Source of the DNA: an uncultured Acidobacteriota bacterium
GTDB lineage: Bacteria; Acidobacteriota; UBA6911; CAINFC01
Length of the DNA stretch: 64,000 nucleotides
Direction of reading: 5' to 3'
Assembly: GCA_903847975.1 (NCBI GenBank)
Contig: CAINFC010000242.1
Location: forward strand, 1 to 64,000
Position 1 is the stretch's first letter. Each line of letters starts with the position of its first letter. Below are positions 17,004 to 26,727 of this stretch, piece by piece. Position numbers and translations under genes: made by a program. Under the pieces are notes generated by a model. That model had not been told where the DNA came from, did no database searches, and saw nothing but the letters and a program-made list of their open reading frames with translations.

Positions 17004-19913
17004 ATGAAAAGGAGCTTCTGCGCCGTTGTTCTGCTGTCGATGCTATGGATGCCGTTCGGGCCCGCCCTGTATGCCCAGGAAACGACGAGCATCACCGTTA
17101 CCTACAAGAATCTGCCGGTCCGCTACACCGCCGGCGGGCGAACGCTGCAGCAGGTACTGGCCATCTACACCGCGGAAAAAGAGGGGACCGCCGTATTTTC
17201 CGTCGACGGGAAAGAGGTGCGGAGCGCCAACTTTAAAAAAGGAAAGAACCAGTTCGTGCTGGAAGTGGGTGCGGTCGAAGAGCCAAAAACGATCCGTATT
17301 TCCGCCCGCCTCGATCCCCCTTCGGCGGTGCTGGAATCCTCTTTGACACTGACGCCTCCACGGCGGTGGCAGGTCTATTTCGTGCAGCATTCCCACACGG
17401 ACATCGGCTACACCCGCCCGCAGTCGGAAATCCTGGCGGAGCACATGCGCTATATCGACTACGCCCTGGACTACTGCGACCAGACGGACAGCCTTCCGGA
17501 TGACGCGCGCTTCCGCTGGACCTGCGAGTCGGCCTGGGTTACGCGGGAGTACCTGCGCTCCCGGCCCGCCTCCCAGGTCGAACGGTTGAAAAAGAGAATC
17601 CGCGAGGGTCGGGTGGAAGTGACCGGCATGTATTGCAACATGGCGGAAACGGCCGACGAGAACCTGATGGTCGACTTCCTGCAGCCTCTCCGGGAATTTG
17701 AGCGCCAGGAAATACCGGTGCAGACCGCCATGCAGAACGATGTCAACGGAATCGCCTGGTGCCTGCCCGACTATTTCAAGGGAACCGGAGTCAAGTACCT
17801 GGACATGGGTATCAACGAAACGCGCTCGATTCTGCCCTTCGACCAGCCGACCTGCTTCTGGTGGGAATCCCCATCCGGAGCGCGCCTGCTGGCTTTTCGG
17901 GCCGACCACTACCATACCGGCAATTTTTACGGGCTGGTTTCGGAACCGTTCAAGCCGGAGGCCATGCTGGAGCACCTGGCCGACCTGGAGTCCGGGAAAT
18001 ACCCGTTCGATCGGATCGCCATCCAGTACTCCGGCTACTGGACCGACAATGCCCCGCCCTCCACCGCGGCTTGCCAGGTGGTCAGGGAGTGGAATGCGCG
18101 CTATGAATTCCCCAAGCTGCGGCTGGCGGTGGCCCGCGAGTTTTTCGAATATGTAGAGCAGAACCACGGCTCGCGGTTGCCGGTTCATCGCCAGGCATGG
18201 CTTGACTGGTGGACGGACGGCGCCGGATCCACTTCGCGGGAAACCGCGGAAATCCGGAAAACCCAGAACCTGATCCAGGTGGATGAAGGTCTTTTCGCCA
18301 TGATCTCCGCGCTGGGCGGGGAACTTGGGCCAGCCCTGGAAAACCGCCTGGACCACATCAACGAGAATGCCATTTTCTTCGACGAACACACTTTCGGCGC
18401 CGACGAAAGCATCAGCCGGCCGTTCTCGGAAAACACCACACGGCAGTGGCTGCAAAAGGGCGCCTATGCCTGGGAAGCCCTGAAAAAAGTGACCCTGCTT
18501 CATGAGGAGGCGCTGGCCCGTTTCCAGGACTTCCTGCCCAAGGCCACCCATCCACTGATTTACGTGATCAATTCCATGGGCTGGAAGCGGTCGGGACATA
18601 TCGAGCTCTTCATAGACAACCAGGTAATGCCGGTGGAGAAGAAGTGCCGGATCCTCGATATGGCCGGCGGGAAGGAGGTTCCGGCCCAGCTGATTGGCAA
18701 GCGCAGGGAAGGAGCCTACTGGGTGCTGGAGGTCGAAGATATTCCCGCACTGGGCTTCAAGGCTTTGAAAATCGAGGTGCTCGGCGATGCTCCGTCGGAA
18801 GCAGACCGCGCCGCACCGGACGAGGCGCTGATCCTCGAGAACCGCTATTATCGCCTGAGCATGGACAAGGTAACCGGCGCCGTCAGCAGCCTTCGGGACA
18901 AGGAGCTGAACCTGGAGCTGGCCGACTCCTCCAACCCCTGGAAGATCGGACAGCTGGTCCATGAGACGCTCCCCAAGCGCGACCAGATGAAGCCGTCCCA
19001 CACCACGGTTTCCAACGTGAAAGTTGAACAAGGAACCCGGGGGCCGGTCTGGGACAGCCTTCGCGTTTCCGCCGACCTGGCCGGATTCGAAGGGACATCG
19101 GGCAAAGATCCTGCCGGTATCGAGCTGGAAATCCGCCTCTTCCGGCAGGCCAAGAAGGTTGAGTTCCATTACTCGGCCCGCAAGCAGATACGGGTCGACC
19201 CGGAAGCCACCTATGTCGCTTTTCCTTTTTCCCTGCCGGAAGGCCAGATTGTTTTTGAAACCATCGGGGGAATACTGGCTCAGGGCCAGCAGCTTCCCGG
19301 GTCTTCTTCCGACTGGAACGTAGCGCAGAGCTTCGTGGCCGTCCGGGGAAGGAATGCTCAGATCATTCTGACCAGCAATGAAATCCCGCTGTGGCATTTC
19401 AGCGATTTCAATATGGGCAAGTTCGAACGTCATCCCCGGCCCGGAAAGCCCTGGCTGTTCTCCTGGGTGATGAACAATTACTGGTTCACCAATTTCCGTG
19501 CCTTCCAGGAAGGCGGGTTCCGCTGGAGCTATCAGCTGACATCCTCCGCCGACACCACCAACGGCACCGCAACCCGCTGGGCCTGGAATGAGCGGAATCC
19601 CTTCCCCACGCGGACCTTCCCGGCCGGCAGGTCGGAAGCCCCGGCCCCCGTCCTGGAAACGCTTCAGATCCAGTTGCCGCCGAACATCCTGCTGGCCAAC
19701 AGCCGCCCGGCTTTTCCGAAGAAATCGGCCGTATTGCTACGCTTCCGGGAACTGGAGGGGAAGCCGGGGGAAATCAGAGTCGGCTCGCGCATCCCGGGAA
19801 AACCTGTCCGGAGCGTCTCCGAAACAAATTCCCTGGGCAAGCTGTTGGCTTCATCCGGAACGTCGATCGCCATGAAGCCGTTCGAGGTTAAATTTATTGA
19901 AGTGCAGTTCTGA
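17004..19913 (+). CDS. Glycoside hydrolase family 38 alpha-mannosidase
   Basis: This 969-residue enzyme has an N-terminal signal peptide (about residues 1-25) and an extra beta-rich domain. The GH38 catalytic domain begins at QHSHTDIGYT, whose His and Asp bind zinc. The nucleophile lies in QNDVNG (Asp246). An HTFGADES motif and a long C-terminal beta-sandwich part complete the family pattern. It should remove alpha-linked mannose from glycans in the periplasm or outside. GGAGG precedes the ATG by about 7 bases. It is flanked closely by the His-repeat protein (24 bases upstream) and the Dabb protein (12 bases downstream), forming one operon. Confidence 0.92.
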   Translation: MKRSFCAVVLLSMLWMPFGPALYAQETTSITVTYKNLPVRYTAGGRTLQQVLAIYTAEKEGTAVFSVDGKEVRSANFKKGKNQFVLEVGAVEEPKTIRISARLDPPSAVLESSLTLTPPRRWQVYFVQHSHTDIGYTRPQSEILAEHMRYIDYALDYCDQTDSLPDDARFRWTCESAWVTREYLRSRPASQVERLKKRIREGRVEVTGMYCNMAETADENLMVDFLQPLREFERQEIPVQTAMQNDVNGIAWCLPDYFKGTGVKYLDMGINETRSILPFDQPTCFWWESPSGARLLAFRADHYHTGNFYGLVSEPFKPEAMLEHLADLESGKYPFDRIAIQYSGYWTDNAPPSTAACQVVREWNARYEFPKLRLAVAREFFEYVEQNHGSRLPVHRQAWLDWWTDGAGSTSRETAEIRKTQNLIQVDEGLFAMISALGGELGPALENRLDHINENAIFFDEHTFGADESISRPFSENTTRQWLQKGAYAWEALKKVTLLHEEALARFQDFLPKATHPLIYVINSMGWKRSGHIELFIDNQVMPVEKKCRILDMAGGKEVPAQLIGKRREGAYWVLEVEDIPALGFKALKIEVLGDAPSEADRAAPDEALILENRYYRLSMDKVTGAVSSLRDKELNLELADSSNPWKIGQLVHETLPKRDQMKPSHTTVSNVKVEQGTRGPVWDSLRVSADLAGFEGTSGKDPAGIELEIRLFRQAKKVEFHYSARKQIRVDPEATYVAFPFSLPEGQIVFETIGGILAQGQQLPGSSSDWNVAQSFVAVRGRNAQIILTSNEIPLWHFSDFNMGKFERHPRPGKPWLFSWVMNNYWFTNFRAFQEGGFRWSYQLTSSADTTNGTATRWAWNERNPFPTRTFPAGRSEAPAPVLETLQIQLPPNILLANSRPAFPKKSAVLLRFRELEGKPGEIRVGSRIPGKPVRSVSETNSLGKLLASSGTSIAMKPFEVKFIEVQF

Positions 19914-19925
19914 GGACCTCACCCC

Positions 19926-20333
19926 GTGAACAGCCGTCGTCATTTTATTCGTAACGCGGCATGCGGGCTGGCCGTCCTGCCCCAGCGGCCCGCCACCGCC
20001 TCTGTTGTGCAAAAAGGACCGAGGATGAAAAATCTTTTCGTGCACCATGTCTTTTTCTGGCTGAAGGAACCGAACAGCCCGGCCGCCCGTGAGGAATTGG
20101 AAAAAGGGCTGCAGGACCTGATCCGTATCCCCTTGATCCAATCGAGCCACATCGGCAGACCGGTGGAATCGAGCCGGGAGGTCGTGGATGATTCCTTCAG
20201 CTATTCCTATCTTGCCTTCTTCCGGAGCCGCCAGGACCAGGACGCCTACCAGGCTCATCCCGACCATTTGAAATTCGTCGAAAAATGCCAGCACCTCTGG
20301 GCCAGGGTCCTGGTCTATGACGCCATGGATTAA
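19926..20333 (+). CDS. Dabb (stress-responsive A/B barrel) domain protein with Tat-like leader
   Basis: This 135-residue protein carries a single ferredoxin-like alpha+beta barrel. The core HHVFFWLKE, then the AYQAHPDHLKFV helix, matches the Dabb family of dimeric barrels. The frame begins with GTG after a GAGGACC element and encodes SRRHFIRNAACG, which looks like a Tat leader. If the ATG at 20025 (preceded by AGG) were used instead, the protein would be a cytoplasmic, 102-residue Dabb protein. The operon context of exported enzymes favours the long form. The function of these barrels is variable, from small-ligand binding to hydrolysis, and cannot be set here. Confidence 0.75.
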   Translation: MNSRRHFIRNAACGLAVLPQRPATASVVQKGPRMKNLFVHHVFFWLKEPNSPAAREELEKGLQDLIRIPLIQSSHIGRPVESSREVVDDSFSYSYLAFFRSRQDQDAYQAHPDHLKFVEKCQHLWARVLVYDAMD

Positions 20334-20360
20334 GGGATTCTTTCCCTTGACGCAATCCTT

Positions 20361-22403
20361 TCATGGTTGCGGTATCGGCTCGGTCTTCAGCGGATCCACG
20401 CGATAGACGGTGGGAGCGATCCATGCCGGATGGGCGCCATCGGATCCGGAAATCCGGAAGGACAGTGTGACTACCTTTCCCACGTAGGCACGGAGGTCGA
20501 TATCCTGGTAACGCCAGCCCCGGTCGCCGGCAGGGTATTCTGCCGGAAGAACGCCCTGAAACAGAGATATTTTATTTTTCTCCTCCGTAATCAGTTCCAG
20601 TTCGAAACGGTTCTCCCCTGACGGTCGGCTGCCGGATGTCAGCCCGTATCCCAGGTAAAGGCGATCCCATCGGACCTTACCGGTCAGGGAAACCTGGCAG
20701 GGCTTTCGGCAGCGGAGCAACTCGACGGACCTTCCGCCTGCAGCCGCTTCCATCCGCTCCATTCCCGATTCCGAGCGTTCCGCGGGAAAAAGCAGCGGCA
20801 GCAGGGGGACAATTGTCTCCTGGTCGGCCAGGTATCCCAGCCATCGCAGGCGGCTCAGGTGGACCGATTCCGGGAGCTGCCCCCATATCGTTCTCCCGGA
20901 AACGGACCGAAGATCCAGGAGTCCCAGAGCCTGGACCTGAACCGGGTCGAAGGGCAGTTTGGCATTCAGCCGGGCAATTTCCGGAGCTTTTTGCCAATGG
21001 CTGTAAATGGCTTCCGTCAGTTTGTTCTTTTCATAAGACGGGCTGCTACCGATTAATCCGCGCGTATCCCATACGGTCAGGAAGAAAACGGTTAAGGTCA
21101 GAAGAGCGCCGGATCCCGTCCGCCGGAAGGTCGGACCGGAGATCAGCCACGAGCACACTATTCCGACCGGAATCCAGATCAGCCCCAGAACCGGCAGGTA
21201 AAACCGGACTGCAGGAAAAAAATAAAATCCGTACAGAAAAGCCACCGCCAGGATCATATATGAATACGCCAGCCATATCCACAGAAACGCATGGGATCCG
21301 GCCCTTCTATGGCGTATGACGTACAGACCGGATCCCAGGAAAAGGATGAAGGCAGCCGACGGCCAGAATAAGCCCAGGCCGTTTTCCGGCAGCCCGGGTA
21401 TTCCCAGAAGAAGCCGGCAAGCCAGCTCGAGATGACCGACAAGCTCACCGTCCACCCTGTAATTGAATAACGGAACCCCCCGAAAAGCATAATTCCATTG
21501 AAAAGTCCGGGAAAGGCTCCGATAAAATTCAGGCGCCCAGTACTCGTAATTGGACCAGCGGGTCAAAGGGTAGCCACTCCGGTAGAGGACAAAAAGAACG
21601 GGCAGAGCGGCTGCTGCCGCCCCGCCGGCCAGTCGCGCCATCCTGGCCGTCCGATCTCCCCCATTCCTGGAAAGCATAAAATTGCCTGCTTCGAGAATCA
21701 GGACCAGGGGTATAAGAATCAGTCCGTTGGCTTGACGGATCGCCAGGGAAATTCCCAGGAAAATGCCGGCCGACACCTGAATCCATGCCTGGTGGCCACG
21801 GTTTGCCTGGCTCCGGAGCAGTCCCAGCCACAGAAAAAGCAGGCAAAGATTGCTGCACAGGGCACCCATTTCATCGCTGAGCAGGTGGCGATCCAGGCTG
21901 AGGGAGGCGGGAGTAACGGCCCAACCCAGGCCACAGATCCAACCGGCACCGAAAGCCATGCGCCGGGAAGCTCTCCGTCCGCGCGGACCCAGCCCCGCAC
22001 CGCGGCAGGAGAGTGCGGCACAATAAGCCAGAAAGGCGATGACCACGGCGTTCATGGCCCCTGCCAGGGCGTTGACTCGCCAAAGGTGCTGTCCTTCTAA
22101 ACCCAGCATCACGAAAAAAGACAGGAAAATCGAGAAGCCGGGGGAGTAGCGGGGCTGCAGCCGGTAAGGCCCCACCTGCAGAAAGTACTTTCCGGTCTGG
22201 GCGATGGATTGGGCCCCCGCTGCATATTCCTGGCTGTCCGGGACGATGAAAAACGCATGGCCCCCGTCCGGATTAACCACGCTCCAGCGGATCAGCATGG
22301 CCAGAGGAAAAATCAGCAGGAAAAGCAGCAGCCAGTCCGGAAGGATATTCCGCTCAAATCCGGCAAAGCAGTCCTCCGAGGTCTTCTCCGGAAGGGGATT
22401 CAT
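20361..22403 (-). CDS. Multispanning glycosyltransferase-like membrane protein
   Basis: This 680-residue integral membrane protein has about ten hydrophobic helices between residues 22 and 440. An early periplasmic loop with a PDSQEY acidic motif resembles the lipid-linked-sugar glycosyltransferases of the PMT/ArnT (GT39/GT83) type. The last 120 residues form a soluble beta-rich domain (RWDRLYLGYGL to WIAPTVYRV) that looks like a carbohydrate-binding jelly roll. The gene starts 6 bases after the radical SAM gene and must be cotranscribed with it. Transfer of a sugar to a lipid or protein outside the inner membrane is likely by analogy; donor and acceptor are unknown. Confidence 0.7.
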   Translation of the reverse strand: MNPLPEKTSEDCFAGFERNILPDWLLLFLLIFPLAMLIRWSVVNPDGGHAFFIVPDSQEYAAGAQSIAQTGKYFLQVGPYRLQPRYSPGFSIFLSFFVMLGLEGQHLWRVNALAGAMNAVVIAFLAYCAALSCRGAGLGPRGRRASRRMAFGAGWICGLGWAVTPASLSLDRHLLSDEMGALCSNLCLLFLWLGLLRSQANRGHQAWIQVSAGIFLGISLAIRQANGLILIPLVLILEAGNFMLSRNGGDRTARMARLAGGAAAAALPVLFVLYRSGYPLTRWSNYEYWAPEFYRSLSRTFQWNYAFRGVPLFNYRVDGELVGHLELACRLLLGIPGLPENGLGLFWPSAAFILFLGSGLYVIRHRRAGSHAFLWIWLAYSYMILAVAFLYGFYFFPAVRFYLPVLGLIWIPVGIVCSWLISGPTFRRTGSGALLTLTVFFLTVWDTRGLIGSSPSYEKNKLTEAIYSHWQKAPEIARLNAKLPFDPVQVQALGLLDLRSVSGRTIWGQLPESVHLSRLRWLGYLADQETIVPLLPLLFPAERSESGMERMEAAAGGRSVELLRCRKPCQVSLTGKVRWDRLYLGYGLTSGSRPSGENRFELELITEEKNKISLFQGVLPAEYPAGDRGWRYQDIDLRAYVGKVVTLSFRISGSDGAHPAWIAPTVYRVDPLKTEPIPQP

Positions 22404-22409
22404 GGGCGA

Positions 22410-23660
22410 TCACTTTCCACCCGGTTTCCGGAAAAGAATTTCCTTGACGCTGCGCTTCCAGTTTTTAATCACGCTGTAGTTCAGGTTGCTCTTCAGGCAG
22501 TCGCGACAGATATCCAGGACCTGGCCTTTTCGAACGGCCCTGCGCATCTCCCTGTACCGCCGGCCGTTCCAGATCTCGGCAAACCTCGCCTGCTCCAGGT
22601 TGCCAAGACAATACTCGTTGAAGCAGCAGGTCCGAACCTCCCCTTTCCAGGTGACGTAGATGACCGACCAGGGTTGGGTGCAGTACAGGCGCCTGGCGGC
22701 CGTTTCCGGAAGAATCGGTTCCGCCGGCCTGTCCGGCAAAGCGGCAGGAACGTCGGCTTCCACCGGGCCGGAAGGGACCGGTACGCCCTGCGGCGGATCC
22801 GCATCACAGGATTCTGCCTGTCGGGAAGGATCGGCCGGCACCGGATCCGGGCCGAATTCGGCACGCAAATCCAAAGCGGCAAAAGGCGAGGCCAGATAAA
22901 GGTTATGCTTTTGGGCCACGGCGAGAAAGGAGTCCCAGGTTGCCTGGCCCCGCGAATAGGGAATCTGATTCAGATTTTGCTCGTTGAAAATCGTCTCCTG
23001 GGGACTTCCGGTGTGTCCCAGCATCTTCTGGACAATCAGCCCCTGGCATTGCAGCTCCGCCGCCATCTCCGCCCACTGCGGCAGTTCGGAGAAATTATCG
23101 CGCATGGCCACCAGCTCCAACTCGATGACCGGGACGCTGCTTTTCCTTGCTGCCCTGCATTCCGACAACCGGCGTATGTTCCGCACCACGTTTTCGAACC
23201 GGGCGTTCCGGCGGAATTTCTCATAGGTTTCCCGGGTGGCCGCGTCCACGGAAAATACAATTTTATCCAGACCGGCATCCACGATTCCTTCCGCATGGGC
23301 CGGGCTCAGCAGCGTCCCGTTGGAGGTGATCGAAACCTGACTTCCCCGCTCCTTCAGGTAGCGGATCATGGAAACCAGGTCCCGGTTCATGAAGGGTTCC
23401 CCCACCCCGGTCGGGATAACATATTCCGCGAACGGGAAAATCTTATTCAGCTTTTTCACCATTTCCAGTGACAGATCTCCGGAATGGCCCGGCTGGCCGT
23501 ATCGGGGATCGTGGGTCCGCCCGCACATGGTGCAGGCCAGGTTGCATCGGTTGGTCACCTCCAGGAAAACATAGATCGGGTGGTTCCAGGCGTAACTGGA
23601 AGGCAGAGAAATCGAAAGATTACTCAACAATATTTGCCGGATCAGGTGCGACTTTTTCAT
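22410..23660 (-). CDS. Radical SAM/SPASM domain protein
   Basis: This 416-residue enzyme has the radical SAM cluster motif CNLACTMC (Cys39, Cys43, Cys46) inside an EVTNRCN strand. A PTGVGEPFMN glycine motif and an SITSNGTLL strand of the TIM barrel follow. The C-terminal part carries a Cys cluster (CTQPW, RTCCFNEYCLGN, CRDCLKSN) typical of a SPASM domain with auxiliary iron-sulfur clusters. A Pro-rich, low-complexity insert lies at about residues 265-325, just before the SPASM part. SPASM enzymes modify peptides, sugars or act as dehydrogenases. The 6-base gap to the membrane glycosyltransferase gene ties its role to cell-surface or lipid-linked sugar work. The target is unknown. Confidence 0.85.
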   Translation of the reverse strand: MKKSHLIRQILLSNLSISLPSSYAWNHPIYVFLEVTNRCNLACTMCGRTHDPRYGQPGHSGDLSLEMVKKLNKIFPFAEYVIPTGVGEPFMNRDLVSMIRYLKERGSQVSITSNGTLLSPAHAEGIVDAGLDKIVFSVDAATRETYEKFRRNARFENVVRNIRRLSECRAARKSSVPVIELELVAMRDNFSELPQWAEMAAELQCQGLIVQKMLGHTGSPQETIFNEQNLNQIPYSRGQATWDSFLAVAQKHNLYLASPFAALDLRAEFGPDPVPADPSRQAESCDADPPQGVPVPSGPVEADVPAALPDRPAEPILPETAARRLYCTQPWSVIYVTWKGEVRTCCFNEYCLGNLEQARFAEIWNGRRYREMRRAVRKGQVLDICRDCLKSNLNYSVIKNWKRSVKEILFRKPGGK

Positions 23661-23738
23661 ATGGATAGGATTATACTATCGGGGTGAATGTGAAACAACC
23701 GCTCGCGCACAGCGCGGAACAAGGAATGGAACAATCCC

Positions 23739-24680
23739 ATGAATACCCGCAGATCTTTTCTGAAATCGACCTCCTGGTCCATGGCCGTGCTGGCAGGGGC
23801 CGCAGCCGATCCCCTGGCACAGGCTCCGGCGCAGCCCGGCAGGACCTCACCCGTCAACGTCCCGGATTCTGAAATCCGGATCCCGCGAATCCAATTTGGC
23901 AAAACGGAAATCAGCCGTCTGGTGGTCGGCTGCAACCCGCTCTACGGCTATGCCCACTTCAACCAGATTCTGGGCAGCACGATGAGGGAGTGGTATACCC
24001 CGGAAAAAGTGGTGGAAGTGCTGCAGCGCAGTGCACAGCTGGGAATCAATGCCTTCAACTACTTTCATGCCAGCCGGGCGCCGTCCGATTATGAGCGGTT
24101 CCAGGCTGCCGGCGGGAAAATGAACCTGATCGCCCAGGGGAATGTGGATCCCGAGATCCTGGTCAAAACCCTTCATCCCATCGCCATTTACTGCCACGGA
24201 GAGCAGGTGGACAACGCCTACCGCACCGGCAGGCTTGACACCATCAAGGAATACTGTAAAAAAACACGCCAGCAGGGCGTCATGGTCGGCGTCGGCAGCC
24301 ATATTCCCGAGGTTCTGATCCGGGTGGAAGAGGAAGGATGGGACGTGGACTTCTATGCCGGCTGCGTTTACAACCGCAGGCGTACGCCGGAGGAGCTGCG
24401 CCGTCTGCTGGGCGGCGAGCTTCCGGAAATGCCCGGCGAGGTTTATCTTCAGGACGATCCGCCGCGCATGTACCAATTCATGCGCCGGACCCCCAAGCCC
24501 TGCTTCGCCTTCAAGATTCTGGCCGCCGGCCGGGTCGGCAGCCCGGAACAGGCATTCCGCCTCGCCTTCCAGAACATCAAGCCGATCGATGGGGTTTTCG
24601 TGGGTATGTTTCCGCGATTCAAGGATGAAATCAAGGAAAACGCCTTCTGGACTATGACCTACGGCAAGCCGGCCGCATAA
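23739..24680 (+). CDS. Tat-exported aldo/keto-reductase-like protein
   Basis: This 313-residue protein begins with TRRSFLKS, a textbook Tat motif, followed by an Ala-rich core. The mature part resembles the TIM barrel of aldo/keto reductases at its start (QFGKTEISRLVVGCNPL). The usual catalytic Asp-Tyr-Lys-His tetrad is not obvious, so it may be a non-enzymatic or altered member. It is the first gene of an operon with the double hydrolase (16 bases later) and the giant propeller protein. A periplasmic role in sugar handling fits the neighbourhood but is inferred. Confidence 0.7.
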   Translation: MNTRRSFLKSTSWSMAVLAGAAADPLAQAPAQPGRTSPVNVPDSEIRIPRIQFGKTEISRLVVGCNPLYGYAHFNQILGSTMREWYTPEKVVEVLQRSAQLGINAFNYFHASRAPSDYERFQAAGGKMNLIAQGNVDPEILVKTLHPIAIYCHGEQVDNAYRTGRLDTIKEYCKKTRQQGVMVGVGSHIPEVLIRVEEEGWDVDFYAGCVYNRRRTPEELRRLLGGELPEMPGEVYLQDDPPRMYQFMRRTPKPCFAFKILAAGRVGSPEQAFRLAFQNIKPIDGVFVGMFPRFKDEIKENAFWTMTYGKPAA

Positions 24681-24696
24681 TGGAACAGGATGATTC

Positions 24697-26727
24697 ATGC
24701 CCGGTAAACTCCTTCTCTCTTTTCTGGCACTGTGGGCAGTCCTGTTTCCGTCGACGGCCCGGACCCAGGTCCCGCCCGCAGAAATGTTCCTCGTCCGCCG
24801 CTCCCCTGTCGCGCCGGGCCCGCAGATCACTCCCTACCTGCAATACCAGCTGGATCAGGCCTGGCAGCAGGACGAGCCACGGCGCCGGGAGTTTGCATCG
24901 GTCACCACCGAAGAGGAAATGCGCAAGGTACAGGAGCGCCTGCGGGACCGCCTGCGAGCCATGATCGGCGGGCTGCCGACCGAAAAAACCGATCTGCATG
25001 CGCAGATTACCGGCACGATCCGCAGGCCGGGATACCGCATTGAAAAAGTCATTTTCGAAAGCCTGCCCGGCTTTCATGTCACCGCCTTGCTTTACCTGCC
25101 GGAGAGTGCTTCCGGCCGGCTGCCGGCCATCCTGGTGCCCTGCGGGCACTCCCAGAACGGCAAGATCCACTACCAGTACATCTGCTCCCGGCTGGCCCGG
25201 CTGGGCTACGCCGCCCTGACCTGGGACCCGGTCGGCCAGGGCGAAAGAAGCCAGTTCTGGGATGCGGCCCGCCGGCGAAGCCGCTATAACCTGGGTTGCG
25301 GAGAGCATGCGGTTCTGGGAAACATTGCTTATCTGGCCGACGCCAGCCTGGCACGCTGGGAAATCTGGGACGGCATTCGCGCCTTCGACTACCTCTTGAC
25401 CCGTCCGGAAGTGGACGGCAGCCGGATCAGCGTTACCGGGACCAGCGGAGGCGGAACCCAGACGGCTTACCTCGGAGCCCTGGAGCCGCGCCTGCGCGTG
25501 GTGGCGCCCTCCTGCTATATCACCAGCCTGCCTATGCGTATGGCCAACCGCATCTTCAAGGATCCGAGCAGCGATCCGGAGCAGGACCTTTTCGGGATGG
25601 TCTCCGAGCGGCTGGACCATGCCGGCCTGCTCCTTCTGGCGTATCCCCGCCCGGTCTTTGTGGCCGCCGCGGTGGAGGATTTCTTTCCGGTGGAGGGAAC
25701 CCGAAGCGCGCTGCGCGAGGTTTCCTCGCTGTACCGCCGATTGGGCCATCCGGACCGGGTGGGCCGTGCCGAAGGCTACCACGGCCACCAGTATTCGCCG
25801 GCAAACCTTCTGGCTGCCATCCAATTTATCAGCCGCTTTTCGGATATGCCCGCCGTGGAAATCCTACCCCCGGAAGACAAGCTGCCCGACCAGGAACTGC
25901 TCTGCACCCGAAGCGGCCAGGTCCGGGTGGATTTCCCGGAAGGCAAACCTCTCATCGACCTCATTGCGGAATATTTTGCCGCACAGAAGGGCCGTGCGCC
26001 CGTCCCGGTGCGCGACCTTTACCGGGGCCGCGGCTATCCGGGATTGGACCGGATGGATGTCGTTCCCATGCATGGCTCCCCTTCGCGCGATAACATCTCG
26101 TGGCAGTTCATGGGAGAAGATACCTGGGAAGGACTGCGGCTGCAGCGCTTCCTGCTTCACCACAGCGGCAACCTTTCCCTACCCCTTCTGCTGATCCGCG
26201 AAGCAGACCGCGAAAGTGCAGAAGCGCGGCTTTGGTTTAGCGACCGCGGCAAGGCGGGGCCGGAGGACTGGAATGCAATCCGGACCATCGTCACAGGGGG
26301 AGTGCAGCTGCTGACTTTCGATTTTCGCGGCCAGGGAGAGGATCGCATGCAACACAGGACCGCAGCCTCCGATGAGTGGCCTGCCCCGGAAGGATACGAT
26401 CCGGCCTTTTACAATCCCGTTTCGGGGGTGATGGCCAACTACGTTTATAACAGCCTGCTAAGCGGCAGACCCTACTTTCTGCAGATGATCGAGGATGTGG
26501 AGGTCGTCGTTCGGTTTGCCCGGGAAAAGCTGAAGATCCGCCAATTGCAGATTGACGGGACGGGAGCCGCCCGCCTGATGGCGGAGTCTGCCGCCGGATC
26601 GATTCCCGGCCTGCAGCTCTACGCCCGGCCGGAAGCTCGAAGCATGCGTTGGTCGGCCGTTGTCGAGCAGAAAATGGAAATCTGGCCCATCCAGTATTTG
26701 CTGCCGGGCGGCGCCTACATTCGATAA
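24697..26727 (+). CDS. Secreted double alpha/beta hydrolase (acetyl-xylan-esterase-like)
   Basis: This 676-residue protein has a Sec signal peptide. The first half (about 90-400) is an alpha/beta hydrolase: LPAILVPCGHSQ, then the nucleophile elbow GTSGGG, and a likely catalytic His in the YHGHQYSP motif. This pattern is seen in bacterial acetyl-xylan esterase and peptidase-like families. The second half (about 440-676) repeats the general fold but has DGTGAARL where the nucleophile elbow should be, so it is probably inactive and structural or binding. The stop codon overlaps the start of the next gene (TAATG), so the two are translationally coupled. It is likely a periplasmic or extracellular esterase for decorated polysaccharides. 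Confidence 0.78.
   Translation: MPGKLLLSFLALWAVLFPSTARTQVPPAEMFLVRRSPVAPGPQITPYLQYQLDQAWQQDEPRRREFASVTTEEEMRKVQERLRDRLRAMIGGLPTEKTDLHAQITGTIRRPGYRIEKVIFESLPGFHVTALLYLPESASGRLPAILVPCGHSQNGKIHYQYICSRLARLGYAALTWDPVGQGERSQFWDAARRRSRYNLGCGEHAVLGNIAYLADASLARWEIWDGIRAFDYLLTRPEVDGSRISVTGTSGGGTQTAYLGALEPRLRVVAPSCYITSLPMRMANRIFKDPSSDPEQDLFGMVSERLDHAGLLLLAYPRPVFVAAAVEDFFPVEGTRSALREVSSLYRRLGHPDRVGRAEGYHGHQYSPANLLAAIQFISRFSDMPAVEILPPEDKLPDQELLCTRSGQVRVDFPEGKPLIDLIAEYFAAQKGRAPVPVRDLYRGRGYPGLDRMDVVPMHGSPSRDNISWQFMGEDTWEGLRLQRFLLHHSGNLSLPLLLIREADRESAEARLWFSDRGKAGPEDWNAIRTIVTGGVQLLTFDFRGQGEDRMQHRTAASDEWPAPEGYDPAFYNPVSGVMANYVYNSLLSGRPYFLQMIEDVEVVVRFAREKLKIRQLQIDGTGAARLMAESAAGSIPGLQLYARPEARSMRWSAVVEQKMEIWPIQYLLPGGAYIR

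Noticed and set aside
17043-19433. Long minus-strand open frame opposite the GH38 gene
   Set aside because: Shadow frame; the GH38 catalytic motifs on the plus strand are complete.
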